A stretch of DNA of 64,000 bases from Acetobacteraceae bacterium (GTDB lineage Bacteria > Pseudomonadota > Alphaproteobacteria > Acetobacterales > Acetobacteraceae), in the NCBI GenBank assembly GCA_947455205.1, contig CANGNF010000004.1, positions 95,224-159,223 on the forward strand, written 5' to 3'. Shown here piece after piece: positions 27,802-37,284 of the stretch (positions within the stretch are counted from its first letter, which is position 1; each line of letters starts with the position of its first letter). Under the pieces are notes generated by a model that was not told the DNA's origin, made no database searches, and saw only the letters and a list, made by a program, of their open reading frames with translations. The position numbers and the translations under genes are program-made.

Positions 27802-28415
27802 GCCCGTTCCCACCGCCGTTGCAGCCAGCCGAAGCCGCCTTCCGTGCCCAGCGACAGCAGCGCGATGGCGATGGCGCCGACCTGCAGCTGCGCGATATCC
27901 AGCAGCGCCATGCCCTGGGTCACCAGGTCGCCCAGCCCGCCACCGCCGATGAAGGTGGCCAGCGCCGCGCCGGAGACGACCTGCACCGCCGCCGTGCGCA
28001 ACCCCGCGAAGATCTGCGGCAGGGCCAAGGGCACCTCCACCCGCAGCAGCGATTGCAGCGGCGTGAAGCCCATGCCGCGCGCCGCCTCCACCGCCGCCGG
28101 CTCGGCGCCGCGCAGCCCGACCAGCGCGTGCAGCAGCACCGGCGGCAGCGCCAGCAGGGCAAGCGCCACGACCGAGGGCGTGAAACCGACGCCCAGCAGC
28201 GGCAGCAGCGCCGCCAGCACCGCCAGGCTGGGCAGGGTCCGCAGCACGCCGGCGCCGGCGCTGACCCATTCGGCCAGCACCGGCCGCCGCGCCAGCAGCA
28301 GCGCCGCCGGCAGGGCCAGCGCCACGCCAATGGCCAGCCCGGCGCCGGAGAGCGCCAAATGCTGCACCAGCGCGTCGAGGAAGGCATCCGGGTTGGCGCG
28401 CAGCCAGGCGATCAT
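27798..28415 (-). CDS. osmoprotectant ABC transporter permease (OpuCB/OpuCD-like)
   Basis: The 205-residue inner-membrane permease has about five to six hydrophobic helices and the BPD transport signature region EAARGMGFTPLQSLLRVEVP, with the coupling-helix EAA loop. Its late TM region reads ALATFIGGGGLGDLVTQG. It pairs with the second permease at 28412. Start ATG 28415 overlaps the stop codon of the upstream permease by 4 nt. Confidence 0.87.
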
Positions 28416-29014
28416 CGGCGCTGCATCCCGCGCAGCGCCAGGTCGGCCGCCAGCGCCAGCGCGCAGACCAGCGTGGCGCCGACCAGGATCTTCTCGGTAT
28501 GGCCCTGGTCCAGCCCGGTCAGGATCAGCACGCCCAGGCCCCCGCCGCCGATATAGGCCGCCACCGTCGCGGCCGAGACCAGCGTCGCCACCGCGATCCG
28601 CAACCCCGCGAGCACCGAGGGCATGGCCAGCGGCAACTCCACGCGCCACAGCTTCTGCCTGGGGGTCAGGCCCATGCCGTCGGCCGCTTCCATCACCGGG
28701 GCGGAGACGCCCTGCAATCCCGCGACCACAGCGCGCAGCAGCACCGGCATGGCATAGCCGGCCAGCGCCAGCAGCGCCGAATGGAAGCCAAGCCCCAGCA
28801 GCGGCACCAGCAGCGCGAACAACGCCAGCGTCGGCACGCTGTACAGCCCGGCGGCACCACCCAACGCCATGGCCCGCGGCAGCGGCCGCCGCGCCACCAG
28901 CACGCCCAGCGGCAGCGCCACCACGGCGGCCAGCAGCAACGCGGCGCCCACCAGCAGCACATGCTCGCCCAGCGCGGCGCCGATGCTGTCCAGGTTGCGC
29001 CAGGTCCAGCGCAT
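28412..29014 (-). CDS. osmoprotectant ABC transporter permease (OpuCB/OpuCD-like)
   Basis: The 200-residue permease is homologous to the one at 27798. It has EAADGMGLTPRQKLWRVELP as the coupling loop and AAYIGGGGLGVLILTG near the end. Two non-identical permease subunits with one ATPase and one receptor is the OpuC arrangement. ATG 29014 shares one base with the stop codon of the binding-protein gene (TGATG). Confidence 0.87.
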   Translation of the reverse strand: MRWTWRNLDSIGAALGEHVLLVGAALLLAAVVALPLGVLVARRPLPRAMALGGAAGLYSVPTLALFALLVPLLGLGFHSALLALAGYAMPVLLRAVVAGLQGVSAPVMEAADGMGLTPRQKLWRVELPLAMPSVLAGLRIAVATLVSAATVAAYIGGGGLGVLILTGLDQGHTEKILVGATLVCALALAADLALRGMQRR

Positions 29015-29880
29015 CAGGCGGCCACGCGCAGGAAGGCGGCGGCGACATCGCGCGGCTCCTCGCCATCCTGGTCCACCCGGCGGTTCAGTTCCTGCATCGC
29101 GGCATTGTCCAGCCGCCCATCCACCCGCGCCAGCGCCGCCGCCAGGCCGGGGAAGGCCGCCAGCGCCGGCCGGCGCACCACGGCGGCCAACTGGTAGGGC
29201 GGCCACAACGCGCGGTCGTCGCGCAGCACGGTGAAGCCGAGGCTGGCGATCTGCCAATCCGTCGCATAGCCGTTCACCACATCGGCCTGGCCATGGCGCA
29301 GCGCGGCGTAGCGCAGGCCCAGCGCGGCGAACTGCCGGAAGCGACGGAACTTCATGCCGTACACCCGCTCCAGCCCCGGCAGGCCATCGGCGCGGCCGGC
29401 GAATTCATTGCCCGCCGCCAGCACCAGCTGCGGCGCGGCACGGGCCAGGTCGCTCAACGTCTCCAGCCCCAGGCGGCGGGCCGTGGCGGGCAGCAGCAGC
29501 AGCACGTTGCCATTGTCTATCCGCGACGGCGCCAGCCATTCCAGGCCCAGCGGCCGGTAGCCGTCGCGCACGCGCTGCCAGACCTGCTCCGGCGTGCCAT
29601 CGGTGGGCGCCTTCAGCACCACGCCCAGGCCGGTGCCGGTGTATTCGGGGTAGAGGTCGATCTCGCCGGCCAGCAGCGCCTGCTGCGCGATCAGCGTGCC
29701 GCCCAGGTTCAGCCGGCGCTGCACCTGGGCGCCGGCGGCCTCCAGCGCCTGGGCGTAGAGTTCGCCCACCACCAGTTGCTCGGTGAAGTTCTTGCTGCCC
29801 ACCCGCAGCAGTGGCCGGGGCTGCGCCCGCGCCACCGCCGGCAGGGCCAGCAGTGCCAGGCTGCGTCGCGCCAGCGTCAT
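29014..29880 (-). CDS. glycine betaine/choline-type substrate-binding protein
   Basis: The 288-residue receptor has a signal peptide (MTLARRSLALLALPAVARAQ). The family motif SKNFTEQLVVGELYAQALE follows, then GEIDLYPEYTGTG, both typical of OpuCC/OsmF-like quaternary-amine receptors. ATG 29880 has GAGGTG upstream and directly precedes the leader; upstream in-frame ATGs only add arginine-rich shadow sequence. It is the first gene of the OpuC-like operon and diverges from the monooxygenase at 29991. Confidence 0.88.
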   Translation of the reverse strand: MTLARRSLALLALPAVARAQPRPLLRVGSKNFTEQLVVGELYAQALEAAGAQVQRRLNLGGTLIAQQALLAGEIDLYPEYTGTGLGVVLKAPTDGTPEQVWQRVRDGYRPLGLEWLAPSRIDNGNVLLLLPATARRLGLETLSDLARAAPQLVLAAGNEFAGRADGLPGLERVYGMKFRRFRQFAALGLRYAALRHGQADVVNGYATDWQIASLGFTVLRDDRALWPPYQLAAVVRRPALAAFPGLAAALARVDGRLDNAAMQELNRRVDQDGEEPRDVAAAFLRVAA

Positions 29881-29990
29881 GCCGCACCTCCGCACCGCAA
29901 AGCGGCGGCGGCGCCGAAGGTTGCAGCGGGGCTTGGCGAAGCCGGGCGCGCGGTGGCACCCTGGCCGCAAGCGTCCCAGGAAAACACTGC

Positions 29991-31610
29991 ATGCAGACGA
30001 GCGTATTGGTTGCCGGCGGCGGCCCCGTGGGCCTGGTGCTGGCCATGGACCTGGCGCGGCGCGGCGTGGCCGTGACGGTGGTGGAAACCCGGGCACCGAA
30101 GGCCGCACCCAGCCCCAAGTGCAACCACGTCGCCGCGCGCAGCATGGAGTTCTTCCGCCGCCTCGGCATTGCCGAAGTCGTCCGCGATGCCGGGCTGCCG
30201 CATGACCATCCGCATGACGTCTGCTTCCGCACTTCCGTCGCTGGCCGGGAACTCTCCCGCATTCCCATACCGGCGCGGGCCTTCCGCGGCAAGGCGGGCG
30301 GACCGGATACGCAATGGCCCACGCCGGAGCCGCCGCACCGGATCAACCAGATCTTCCTGGAGCCGATCCTGCAGGACTGCGCGCTGGCGACGCCCGGCCT
30401 GACGCTGCTGCACCGGACCGAGCTGGTCGAGTTCACCCAGGATGCGGACGGCGTGACCGCCACGCTGCGCGACCTGGAGACGGACGCAACACGCACCGTG
30501 CGCGCCGCCTACCTGGTCGGTTGCGATGGCGGGCGCTCGATGGTCCGTCGCGCCATCGGCGGCAGGATGGTCGGCGACGCCGTGGTGCAGCGGGTGCAGT
30601 CCACCTATATCCGCGCGCCCGGCCTGCACGCGCTGCTGCAGGCGGAACGCAGCTGGATGACGCTGACGATGAACCCGCGGCGCTGCGGCAACACCATCGC
30701 CATCAACGGCACCGACACCTTCCTGGTGCACAACTACTTCTACGCGCACGAAACCGACTTCGACGCGGTGGACCGCGATGCCTCGCTGCGCGAACTGCTC
30801 GGCGTGGGGCCGGACTTCGAGTACGAGATGCTGTCCAACGAGGACTGGATCGGCCGCCGCCTGGTGGCCGACAAGCTGCGCGAGGGCCGCGTCTTCCTGG
30901 CCGGCGACGCCGCGCATATCTGGGTGCCCTATGGCGGCTACGGCATGAATGCCGGCATCGGCGACGCCATGGGGTTGTCCTGGCTGCTGGCCGCGCACCT
31001 CAACGGCTGGGCGCCCGAGGCGATCCTTAATGCCTATGCCGCCGAGCGCCACCCGATCACCGAACAGGTCTCGCACTTCGCCATGGGGCATGCGGCCAAG
31101 GCCATCCGCCAGCGCGCCGGCATCCCCGAGAACATCGAGGCGGAAGGGCTAGAGGGCGATGCCGCCCGCGCCCAGCATGGCCAGGAAATGTACGACCTGC
31201 ATGTGCAGCAATACTGCTGCGGCGGGCTCAACTTCGGCTACTTCTACGAGAACTCGCCGATCATCGTCGCCGACGGCCAGGCCCCCGGCTACACCATCGA
31301 CACCTTCGAGCAATCGACCGTGCCGGGCTGCCGCACGCCGCATCTCTGGCTGGCCGATGGACGGTCGCTGTACGACGCGCTCGGCACCGGGTTCACGCTG
31401 CTGCGGTTTGACCCCGCGCTGGACGCGGCGCCGCTGCTGGCCGCCGCCGCCGCGCGGGGCGTGCCCATGGCGCTGCTGGACCTGCGGCCGCAGGCGCCCT
31501 ACGCGCATGGGCTGGTGCTGAGCCGGCCGGACCTGCACGTGGCCTGGCGCGGCAACGCGGCACCGGCCGACGCCATGGCGCTGGTGGACCGGATCAGGGG
31601 CGCCGCCTGA
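29991..31610 (+). CDS. FAD-dependent aromatic monooxygenase
   Basis: The 539-residue flavoprotein is of the phenol/p-hydroxybenzoate hydroxylase group. It has LVAGGGPVGLVLAMDLARRG for FAD binding, the DG motif region YLVGCDGGRSMVRRAIGG, and GDAAHIWVPYGGYGMNAGIG for the flavin ribityl contact. A thioredoxin-like C-terminal lobe follows, as in phenol hydroxylase. It would hydroxylate an aromatic ring with NAD(P)H and oxygen. It begins an operon with a Bug receptor and a MaoC-type hydratase. Confidence 0.9.
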   Translation: MQTSVLVAGGGPVGLVLAMDLARRGVAVTVVETRAPKAAPSPKCNHVAARSMEFFRRLGIAEVVRDAGLPHDHPHDVCFRTSVAGRELSRIPIPARAFRGKAGGPDTQWPTPEPPHRINQIFLEPILQDCALATPGLTLLHRTELVEFTQDADGVTATLRDLETDATRTVRAAYLVGCDGGRSMVRRAIGGRMVGDAVVQRVQSTYIRAPGLHALLQAERSWMTLTMNPRRCGNTIAINGTDTFLVHNYFYAHETDFDAVDRDASLRELLGVGPDFEYEMLSNEDWIGRRLVADKLREGRVFLAGDAAHIWVPYGGYGMNAGIGDAMGLSWLLAAHLNGWAPEAILNAYAAERHPITEQVSHFAMGHAAKAIRQRAGIPENIEAEGLEGDAARAQHGQEMYDLHVQQYCCGGLNFGYFYENSPIIVADGQAPGYTIDTFEQSTVPGCRTPHLWLADGRSLYDALGTGFTLLRFDPALDAAPLLAAAAARGVPMALLDLRPQAPYAHGLVLSRPDLHVAWRGNAAPADAMALVDRIRGAA

Positions 31611-32569
31611 TGCGCCGCCGCGCCCTGCTGGCCGCGCCCGCGCTGCTGGCACTGCCGGCGCGGGCGCAACTTGACCGTCCCGCCCGCATCATCATCGGCT
31701 TCCCGCCCGGCGGCTCCGTCGATGTGGTCGCGCGGCTCTACGCCGAGGCCCTGCGCGGCACCTACGCGCCGCATGTTGTGGTGGAAAGCCGGCCCGGCGC
31801 CGGTGCCCGCCTGGCCATGGACGCGGTGCGCGCGGCGCCGCCGGATGGCAGCACCATGCTGCTGACGCCGGCCGGCGGCTTCATCCTGCACCCCACGCTG
31901 TTTCCGCAGAGCGTGAAGCCGGAGCCGGAGCTTGAACTGGCGCCGATCACCACCGTCTGCGCCCTGCCCTTCGCGCTGGTGGTGGCGCCGGGGCACCCCG
32001 CGCGCGACATCGCCGGCTTCATCGCCTGGGCGAAGGCGCAGCGAGAGCCGGTCAGCTACGGCCTGCCCTCGGCCGGCAGCATGGCGCATTTCTCCGCCAT
32101 GCAGATCGGCCGCACGCTGGGGCTGAACCTCAACGCCGTGCCCTATCGCGGCAGCGCGCCGGCCCTGTCGGAACTGATGGGCGGGCATATCCCCATGGTG
32201 GTGATCCCGCTCGGCGGCGTGCCGGGGCTGCACCGGGAGGGCCAGGTGCGCATCCTCGCCACCACGGCGCCGGGGCCGCTCGCCTCCCTGCCCGGCGTGC
32301 CCAGCCTGGCCGCCAGCGGCTACCCGGACCTGGCGATAGAGGAATGGTTCGGCCTGTTCCTGCCGGCGCGGACGCCGGCGGCGACCCAGGCCGCCCTGCA
32401 CCAGGCCATGCTGGCCGCCGCCGCCACGCCGGCGCTGCGCGACGGCCTGGCCAGGATCGAGTACGTGCCGCTGACCATGGACAGCGCCGCGCTGGTCGCG
32501 CGCATCCGGCGCGAACGCACGCAGTGGGCGCAGGTGATCCACGACACCGGCTTCAAGGTGGAAGAATGA
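31610..32569 (+). CDS. Bug-family substrate-binding protein
   Basis: The 319-residue periplasmic receptor has a leader MRRRALLAAPALLALPARAQ, then ARIIIGFPPGGSVDVVARLY and VVESRPGAGARLAMDAV. Its ATG shares a base with the monooxygenase stop codon. It presumably binds the aromatic or carboxylic acid handled by the neighbouring enzymes. TctAB permease genes are not in view. Confidence 0.88.
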   Translation: MRRRALLAAPALLALPARAQLDRPARIIIGFPPGGSVDVVARLYAEALRGTYAPHVVVESRPGAGARLAMDAVRAAPPDGSTMLLTPAGGFILHPTLFPQSVKPEPELELAPITTVCALPFALVVAPGHPARDIAGFIAWAKAQREPVSYGLPSAGSMAHFSAMQIGRTLGLNLNAVPYRGSAPALSELMGGHIPMVVIPLGGVPGLHREGQVRILATTAPGPLASLPGVPSLAASGYPDLAIEEWFGLFLPARTPAATQAALHQAMLAAAATPALRDGLARIEYVPLTMDSAALVARIRRERTQWAQVIHDTGFKVEE

Positions 32570-33027
32570 GCCCCACGGTCCGCTACGCCGAGGACTACCT
32601 GCCCGGCCAGGTCTTTGATGTCGGCAGCCACATGTTCACCGCCGCGGAGATCATCGCCTTCTCCCGCGAATGGGACCCGCACCCCTTCCATATCGATGAG
32701 GCCGCAGCGAAGGAGACGATGTTCGGCGGCCTCATCGCCAGCGGCTGGCACACCGCGCTGGTGATGATGCGGATGCTGCACCAGGGCGGCTTCCTGTCGC
32801 TGGAAACCAGCATCGGCTCGCCGGGGCATGAGGAGCTGAAATGGCTGCGCCCGGTCCGCCCCGGGGAACTGCTGCGCGGCCAGGTGGTGGTGAACCACGT
32901 GAAGATCTCTAAGTCGCGGCCGGAACTCGGCTTCGTCAACTGTACGGCCACGCTGACCAACCCCGCCGGCGAGGTGGTCTACCTGCTGACCAGCGCCGCG
33001 CTGATCAAGACCCGGGCGGCCGGGTAA
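32566..33027 (+). CDS. MaoC-like hydratase (hot-dog fold)
   Basis: The 153-residue protein carries the MaoC/hydratase-2 signature DPHPFHIDEAAAKETMFGGL, with the catalytic Asp and His, and the later GHEELKWLRPVRPGE. It would hydrate an enoyl-CoA or act on a related substrate. ATG 32566 overlaps the preceding Bug gene by 4 nt (ATGA). Its 3' end overlaps the convergent thioesterase gene by 23 nt. Confidence 0.88.
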   Translation: MSPTVRYAEDYLPGQVFDVGSHMFTAAEIIAFSREWDPHPFHIDEAAAKETMFGGLIASGWHTALVMMRMLHQGGFLSLETSIGSPGHEELKWLRPVRPGELLRGQVVVNHVKISKSRPELGFVNCTATLTNPAGEVVYLLTSAALIKTRAAG

Positions 33028-33403
33028 CCCGCAGCGTCCCCAACGCCTGCGCCACCGGGTCGCCATTGCCGTCGAACAGCGTGGCCTCCGCCGTCACCAG
33101 GCTGCGGCCACCGCGCACCACGCGGCCCCGCGCCTGCAACGCGCCCAAGGCTGGCGCCAGGAAGCTGGTGGTAATGGTCACCGTCATCGCGCCCGCCCCC
33201 GGCCCGGCGGTGGAGCGCGCGGCATTGATCAACGCCGCGTCCAGCAACGTCACCTGCACGCCGCCATGCACCTCGCCGCGGCTGTTGGTGGTCTCCGGGT
33301 TCGGCGGCAACTCGATCAGGGAGCGGCCATCCGCGGCCTCGACGATCCGCAGCCCCAGCAGGCGGTAGAAGGCCCGCTGGGACATGTCGGGCAGTTCCGT
33401 CAT
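33005..33403 (-). CDS. PaaI-type thioesterase
   Basis: The 132-residue hot-dog thioesterase has the family motif NSRGEVHGGVQVTLLDAA (HGG with following Asp). PaaI-like enzymes release CoA from phenylacetyl or hydroxyphenylacyl thioesters. ATG 33403 overlaps the stop codon of the upstream VOC gene by 4 nt, so the two are co-translated. It runs 23 nt into the convergent hydratase gene. Confidence 0.87.
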   Translation of the reverse strand: MTELPDMSQRAFYRLLGLRIVEAADGRSLIELPPNPETTNSRGEVHGGVQVTLLDAALINAARSTAGPGAGAMTVTITTSFLAPALGALQARGRVVRGGRSLVTAEATLFDGNGDPVAQALGTLRVTRPPGS

Positions 33404-34350
33404 TCGCTGGCGGCGTCGCGGAAGGCCTGCGGCGCGTTCGGCCCCCACTGGCTGCGCAGGCCCTGGCTGCGCGGCAGCTTGCGCCACTGGTGCTGGTTGT
33501 TCAGCAGGTCGCTGTCGGTCCAATGCTCATGCACGCGGCCCCAGGGGTCCTGCCAGTAGTCGAAGATCTGGCTGCCCAGCAGGTGCCGCCCGATGCCCCA
33601 CAGATGGCCATAGCCCTTGCCCGCCAGGTGGTCGTGCCCGGCATGCAGGTCGTCCACGTCATGCACCTCGAACGAGACATGGTTGAAGCCCACCTTCGGG
33701 TGGCGGCCGAACATCATGATGTGGTGGTCCACATACTCCGCCCCGCGGTCCGCCCGGTTGAAGCTGGCCAGCAGCAGGTCCGGGTTGTCGTCGGCATGAA
33801 CGTCCTCGCTGCCGACGAAGCCCAGGTGCCGCCGCACCCATTCGGCCGAAGCCTCGATATCCGGCGTGGAGATCACCGCGTGGCCGATGCGCTTGACATG
33901 CGAGGGCGAGATATCCACCCGCGTCAGGTCGCCGAAGCGTTCCCGCCGGCGGCCGGTGTTCCAGGTGGTGCTGCGGGCCGGCAGCGGCTCGGCCTTGGCC
34001 ACACCGTGAACGACCTCGATCTCGTAGCCGTTATGCTCGCGCAGCCGAACCCGCTGGCCACCACCGGGCTCGTCGATCGGCTCCACCGCCGAGGCACCCG
34101 CCGCCTCGCGCGCCAGCTTGTGCAGGTCGGCCTCACTGTCGGCATGGAAAGCGATGGACAGCACCTTGGCCGGGCCACGCTCGGTGATGTGGATGTGGTG
34201 GTCCGGGTCGGTGCCGCGCATGAACAGCTTGTCGCCGGTGCGCTCGGCCCGATGCAGGCCGAAATCGGTCAGGAATTGCTCGGCCTGGTCCAGGTCGGGG
34301 CTGCGCAGCCGCACCCAGGCGATGTCACGCACCTTGATGATCGGGTCCAT
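33400..34350 (-). CDS. VOC-family extradiol dioxygenase-like protein
   Basis: The 316-residue two-domain vicinal-oxygen-chelate protein resembles catechol 2,3-dioxygenases. A plausible Fe(II) triad is H157 (RIGHAVI), H224 (GFNHVSFEV) and E275 (DPWGRVHEHW), matching the extradiol H-H-E pattern. It may cleave a catechol formed by the FAD monooxygenases. The ATG has GGGAGG upstream. It diverges from a Bug receptor gene. Confidence 0.87.
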   Translation of the reverse strand: MDPIIKVRDIAWVRLRSPDLDQAEQFLTDFGLHRAERTGDKLFMRGTDPDHHIHITERGPAKVLSIAFHADSEADLHKLAREAAGASAVEPIDEPGGGQRVRLREHNGYEIEVVHGVAKAEPLPARSTTWNTGRRRERFGDLTRVDISPSHVKRIGHAVISTPDIEASAEWVRRHLGFVGSEDVHADDNPDLLLASFNRADRGAEYVDHHIMMFGRHPKVGFNHVSFEVHDVDDLHAGHDHLAGKGYGHLWGIGRHLLGSQIFDYWQDPWGRVHEHWTDSDLLNNQHQWRKLPRSQGLRSQWGPNAPQAFRDAASE

Positions 34351-34460
34351 TCACGTGCCTCCCTGCGGCTGGTCCTCAAGCGGTAAGGATTCCGCTTCGA
34401 CAAGACAAGCGCCTTTAGGTAAGTCTGGCGGCAATGGAAACGTCCAGGGGGGAACCGCCC

Positions 34461-35432
34461 ATGACCATCATCACCCGCCGCGCCCTGGCTGGCGCGGCGC
34501 TCGCCCTGCCGGCCTTGCACGGCGCCCGCGCCCAGGCCATCCGCACCGCGCGCATCATCATCGGCTTCCCGCCCGGTGGCCTGACGGACGGCCAGGCCCG
34601 CCTGCTGGCGCAGAAGCTGCAGGGCAGCTACGCCCAGAACGTGGTGGTGGAGAACAAGCCCGGCGCCAGCGGCCGCCTGGCGCTGGAAGCGGTGAAGGCG
34701 GGCGAGCCGGATGGCAGCGTCATGGTCTTCACCCCCACCGACCACGTGGCGATCTTCCCGCACCTCTACCCCGGCACGCTGCGCTACGACCCCTTCGTGG
34801 ACCTCAAGCCGGTCTCGATGCTCAGCCTGTTCTACATGGGCCTGTCCACCGGCCCGATGGTGCCGGCCAAGACCCTGGCCGAGTTCATCGCCTGGGGTCG
34901 CAACCAGCCCAGCATTCCCTTCGGCAACCCCGGCGCCGGCACGCTGCCGCACTTCCTCGGCATCCAGTTCGCCAAGGCAACCGGGCTGAACCTGACCGCG
35001 GTGGCCTACCGCGGCGACGGCCCGGCGGTGCAGGACTGCCTGGGTGGGCAGATCCCGCTGACCAGCAACTCCATGCCGGCCATCGCGCCGTTCCTGACCG
35101 GCTCCGCGCTGAAGCCGCTGGCCACCACGGCGCCGCGCCGCCTGCTGGAAGCGCCGGACCTGCCGACCATCGCCGAGGCCGGCTTCCCCGCCCTGGCCTA
35201 TAGCGGCGGCGGCTGCCTAATGCTGCCCGGCCGCACCCCGGCGCACCTGGTCAACGCGCTGGACCAGGCCATTGCCGGCATCGCCCGCAGCGCCGATACG
35301 CTGACCTCACTGAACCGCTTCGGCGTGGTGCCGAGCTACATGAACAGCGCCACGGTGACGAAGTGGCTGCGCGACGAGCATGCCAAGTGGGGTCCGATCG
35401 TCGAAAGCTCCGGCTTCCGTCCGACCGACTGA
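34461..35432 (+). CDS. Bug-family substrate-binding protein
   Basis: The 323-residue periplasmic receptor has a twin-arginine-style leader (ITRRALAGAALALPALHGARAQ), then ARIIIGFPPGGLTDGQARLL and VVENKPGASGRLALEAV. ATG 34461 with GGGGGG upstream is preferred over an in-frame ATG at 34434. Its stop codon shares a base with the start of the monooxygenase at 35432, so they are one operon. This is the fourth Bug gene in the window. Confidence 0.88.
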   Translation: MTIITRRALAGAALALPALHGARAQAIRTARIIIGFPPGGLTDGQARLLAQKLQGSYAQNVVVENKPGASGRLALEAVKAGEPDGSVMVFTPTDHVAIFPHLYPGTLRYDPFVDLKPVSMLSLFYMGLSTGPMVPAKTLAEFIAWGRNQPSIPFGNPGAGTLPHFLGIQFAKATGLNLTAVAYRGDGPAVQDCLGGQIPLTSNSMPAIAPFLTGSALKPLATTAPRRLLEAPDLPTIAEAGFPALAYSGGGCLMLPGRTPAHLVNALDQAIAGIARSADTLTSLNRFGVVPSYMNSATVTKWLRDEHAKWGPIVESSGFRPTD

Positions 35433-36904
35433 TGCATGACGTAATCGTTGTCGGCCTCGGCCCGGTAGGCGCCACGCTGGCCAACCTGCTGGCGGCCGAG
35501 GGGTTCGCCGTGCTCGCGCTGGACCGCGACGCGGCGATGTTCGACAAGCCGCGCGCCATCGCCATCGACCATGAAGCCCTGCGGATATTGCAGGCGGTTG
35601 GCGTGGCGCAGCGCATGGAGGACCGGCTGGGCGCCTACAAGCCCAGCGAATACCACGCCGCCGATGGCAGCCTGCTGCGCAGCATCCTGCCGGCGCCTCC
35701 GCCCTGGCCGCTGGCCTGGCCCAGCTATGCCAGCTTCGTCCAGCCGGAGTTGGACGCGGAATTGCGCACCGCCCTGGCCGCGCGCCCGACCGCCACGGTG
35801 CGGCTGGATGCCGAGGTGGTGGCGCTGGCGCAACACGCCGACCATGCCAGCCTGACGCTGCGCGGCGGCGAAGTGGTGCGGGCACGCTGGGTGCTGGCCT
35901 GCGATGGCGGCGCCTCCACGCTGCGCCGCCTGCTGGGCGCGGCGGTGGAGGACATGGCCTTCGACGAGCCCTGGATCGTCATCGACACCCTGCTGGAACG
36001 CGAGGTGAAGCTGCCGCCGACCAACGTGCAGTATTGCGACCCCGCGCGCCCCGCCACCTTCATCAACGGCCCCGGCCGGCTGCGCCGCTGGGAGTTCAGC
36101 GTGGCCCCCGGCGAGAACCTGGCGGAGATGGCGCGCGAGGAGAATATCTGGCGCCTGCTGTCGCGCTGGGTGCAGCCGGGCGATGTCAGCCTGTGGCGCA
36201 TCGCGCCCTATCGCTTCCATGCCGTGGTGGCGGAGGATTGGCGCCATGGCCGCGTGCTGCTGGCCGGCGACGCTGCGCACCAGACCCCGCCCTTCATGGG
36301 CCAGGGCCTGAACCAGGGCCTGCGCGACGCCGCCAACCTGGCCTGGAAACTCGCCTGGGTGCTGCGCGGCCAGGCCGGCGAGGCGCTGCTGGACAGCTAC
36401 ACCGCGGAACGCCGGCCCAACGTGCGCGCGGTGATCGCGCTGACCGAGGAACTCGGCCTAATCATCGGCGAGCGCGACCCGGCGCGTGCCGCCGAACGCA
36501 ACGCCCGCATGCAGGCGGAAGTGGCTGCCGGCCGCGGCCATGTGGTGCGGCAGGACCTGCTGCCGCCGCTGACCGGAGGTTGCCTGCATACGTCCCCCGG
36601 CGCCGGCGCGCCCGGCCCGCAGCCCTGGCTGGCGGATGGCACGCGCATGGATGACGCGCTGGGCCGTGGCTTCCGCCTGCTGCTGCGCGACGCCATGCCG
36701 GTGCCGCCCGCCCCCGGCCTGCACCTGCGCGTGGCCACGCTGGCGGAGTTGCGCGAACGCGACGGCGTGCTGGCCGCCTGGCTGGCGCGCCACCAGGCCG
36801 CCGCCGTGCTGCTGCGGCCGGACGGCACCGTCTTCGGCACCGCACCGGATGCGGCCGCGCTGGCGCCGCTGCTCAACGCCGCCGAGGCCGCGCTGGGCGC
36901 CTGA
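35432..36904 (+). CDS. MhpA-like FAD-dependent aromatic hydroxylase
   Basis: The 490-residue flavoprotein is of the 3-(3-hydroxyphenyl)propionate hydroxylase type. It has VIVVGLGPVGATLANLLAAEG at the N-terminus, the DG motif in VLACDGGASTLRRLLG, and LAGDAAHQTPPFMGQGLNQG. The QTPPFxGQGxNxGxRDAxNL stretch is characteristic of MhpA-like hydroxylases. It probably hydroxylates a phenolic acid to a catechol, which an extradiol dioxygenase and FAH hydrolase could then process. It is translationally coupled to the Bug receptor before it. Confidence 0.9.
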   Translation: MHDVIVVGLGPVGATLANLLAAEGFAVLALDRDAAMFDKPRAIAIDHEALRILQAVGVAQRMEDRLGAYKPSEYHAADGSLLRSILPAPPPWPLAWPSYASFVQPELDAELRTALAARPTATVRLDAEVVALAQHADHASLTLRGGEVVRARWVLACDGGASTLRRLLGAAVEDMAFDEPWIVIDTLLEREVKLPPTNVQYCDPARPATFINGPGRLRRWEFSVAPGENLAEMAREENIWRLLSRWVQPGDVSLWRIAPYRFHAVVAEDWRHGRVLLAGDAAHQTPPFMGQGLNQGLRDAANLAWKLAWVLRGQAGEALLDSYTAERRPNVRAVIALTEELGLIIGERDPARAAERNARMQAEVAAGRGHVVRQDLLPPLTGGCLHTSPGAGAPGPQPWLADGTRMDDALGRGFRLLLRDAMPVPPAPGLHLRVATLAELRERDGVLAAWLARHQAAAVLLRPDGTVFGTAPDAAALAPLLNAAEAALGA

Positions 36905-36942
36905 CCCGCGCCGGCGCGACGCGTTGACTCAGCCGCGCGACC

Positions 36943-37284
36943 TCAAGGCAGGTCCAGCCGCACGTCGATCGCGGCGCTGGCGATCACCGCCACGTCGTCG
37001 CGCTCGTCATCCGGCACGTCCAGCCCGCCCTTCACCACCGTCACGGTGACCTTGCCATAAGGCAGGCTGGCCTTGACCTTCTCGGCATCCACCTTGCCCG
37101 GCTGCTGCACGCCGATGGTGACGCCGACGATCATGTCGTGCGGCGAGACCTTCAGCGACCGCAGCATGGCCAGCGAGGAATGATGCAGCGCGTCCTGCAC
37201 CGCCCGCAGCGCCGCCTTGGTGTAGTCGCCACCATGCAGGTCGTTGCCCATGCCCATCTCAAGGATCACGCGGCGCACGGTCAT
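36943..37284 (-). CDS. Lin0512-family protein, copy 2
   Basis: The 113-residue protein begins MTVRRVILEMGMGNDLHGGD and carries the Lin0512 features YTKAALRAVQDALHHSSL and VGVTIGVQQPGKVD. The family is widespread, small and of unknown function. ATG 37284 overlaps the stop codon of the first copy (37281-37283) by 4 nt. It shares only moderate identity with that neighbour, so the two are diverged paralogues and may form a heteromer. Confidence 0.85.
   Translation of the reverse strand: MTVRRVILEMGMGNDLHGGDYTKAALRAVQDALHHSSLAMLRSLKVSPHDMIVGVTIGVQQPGKVDAEKVKASLPYGKVTVTVVKGGLDVPDDERDDVAVIASAAIDVRLDLP

Noticed and set aside
34351..34460. Clear sigma-70 promoter boxes between the VOC and Bug genes
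   Set aside because: Only weak partial matches were seen on either strand, so no promoter is annotated.
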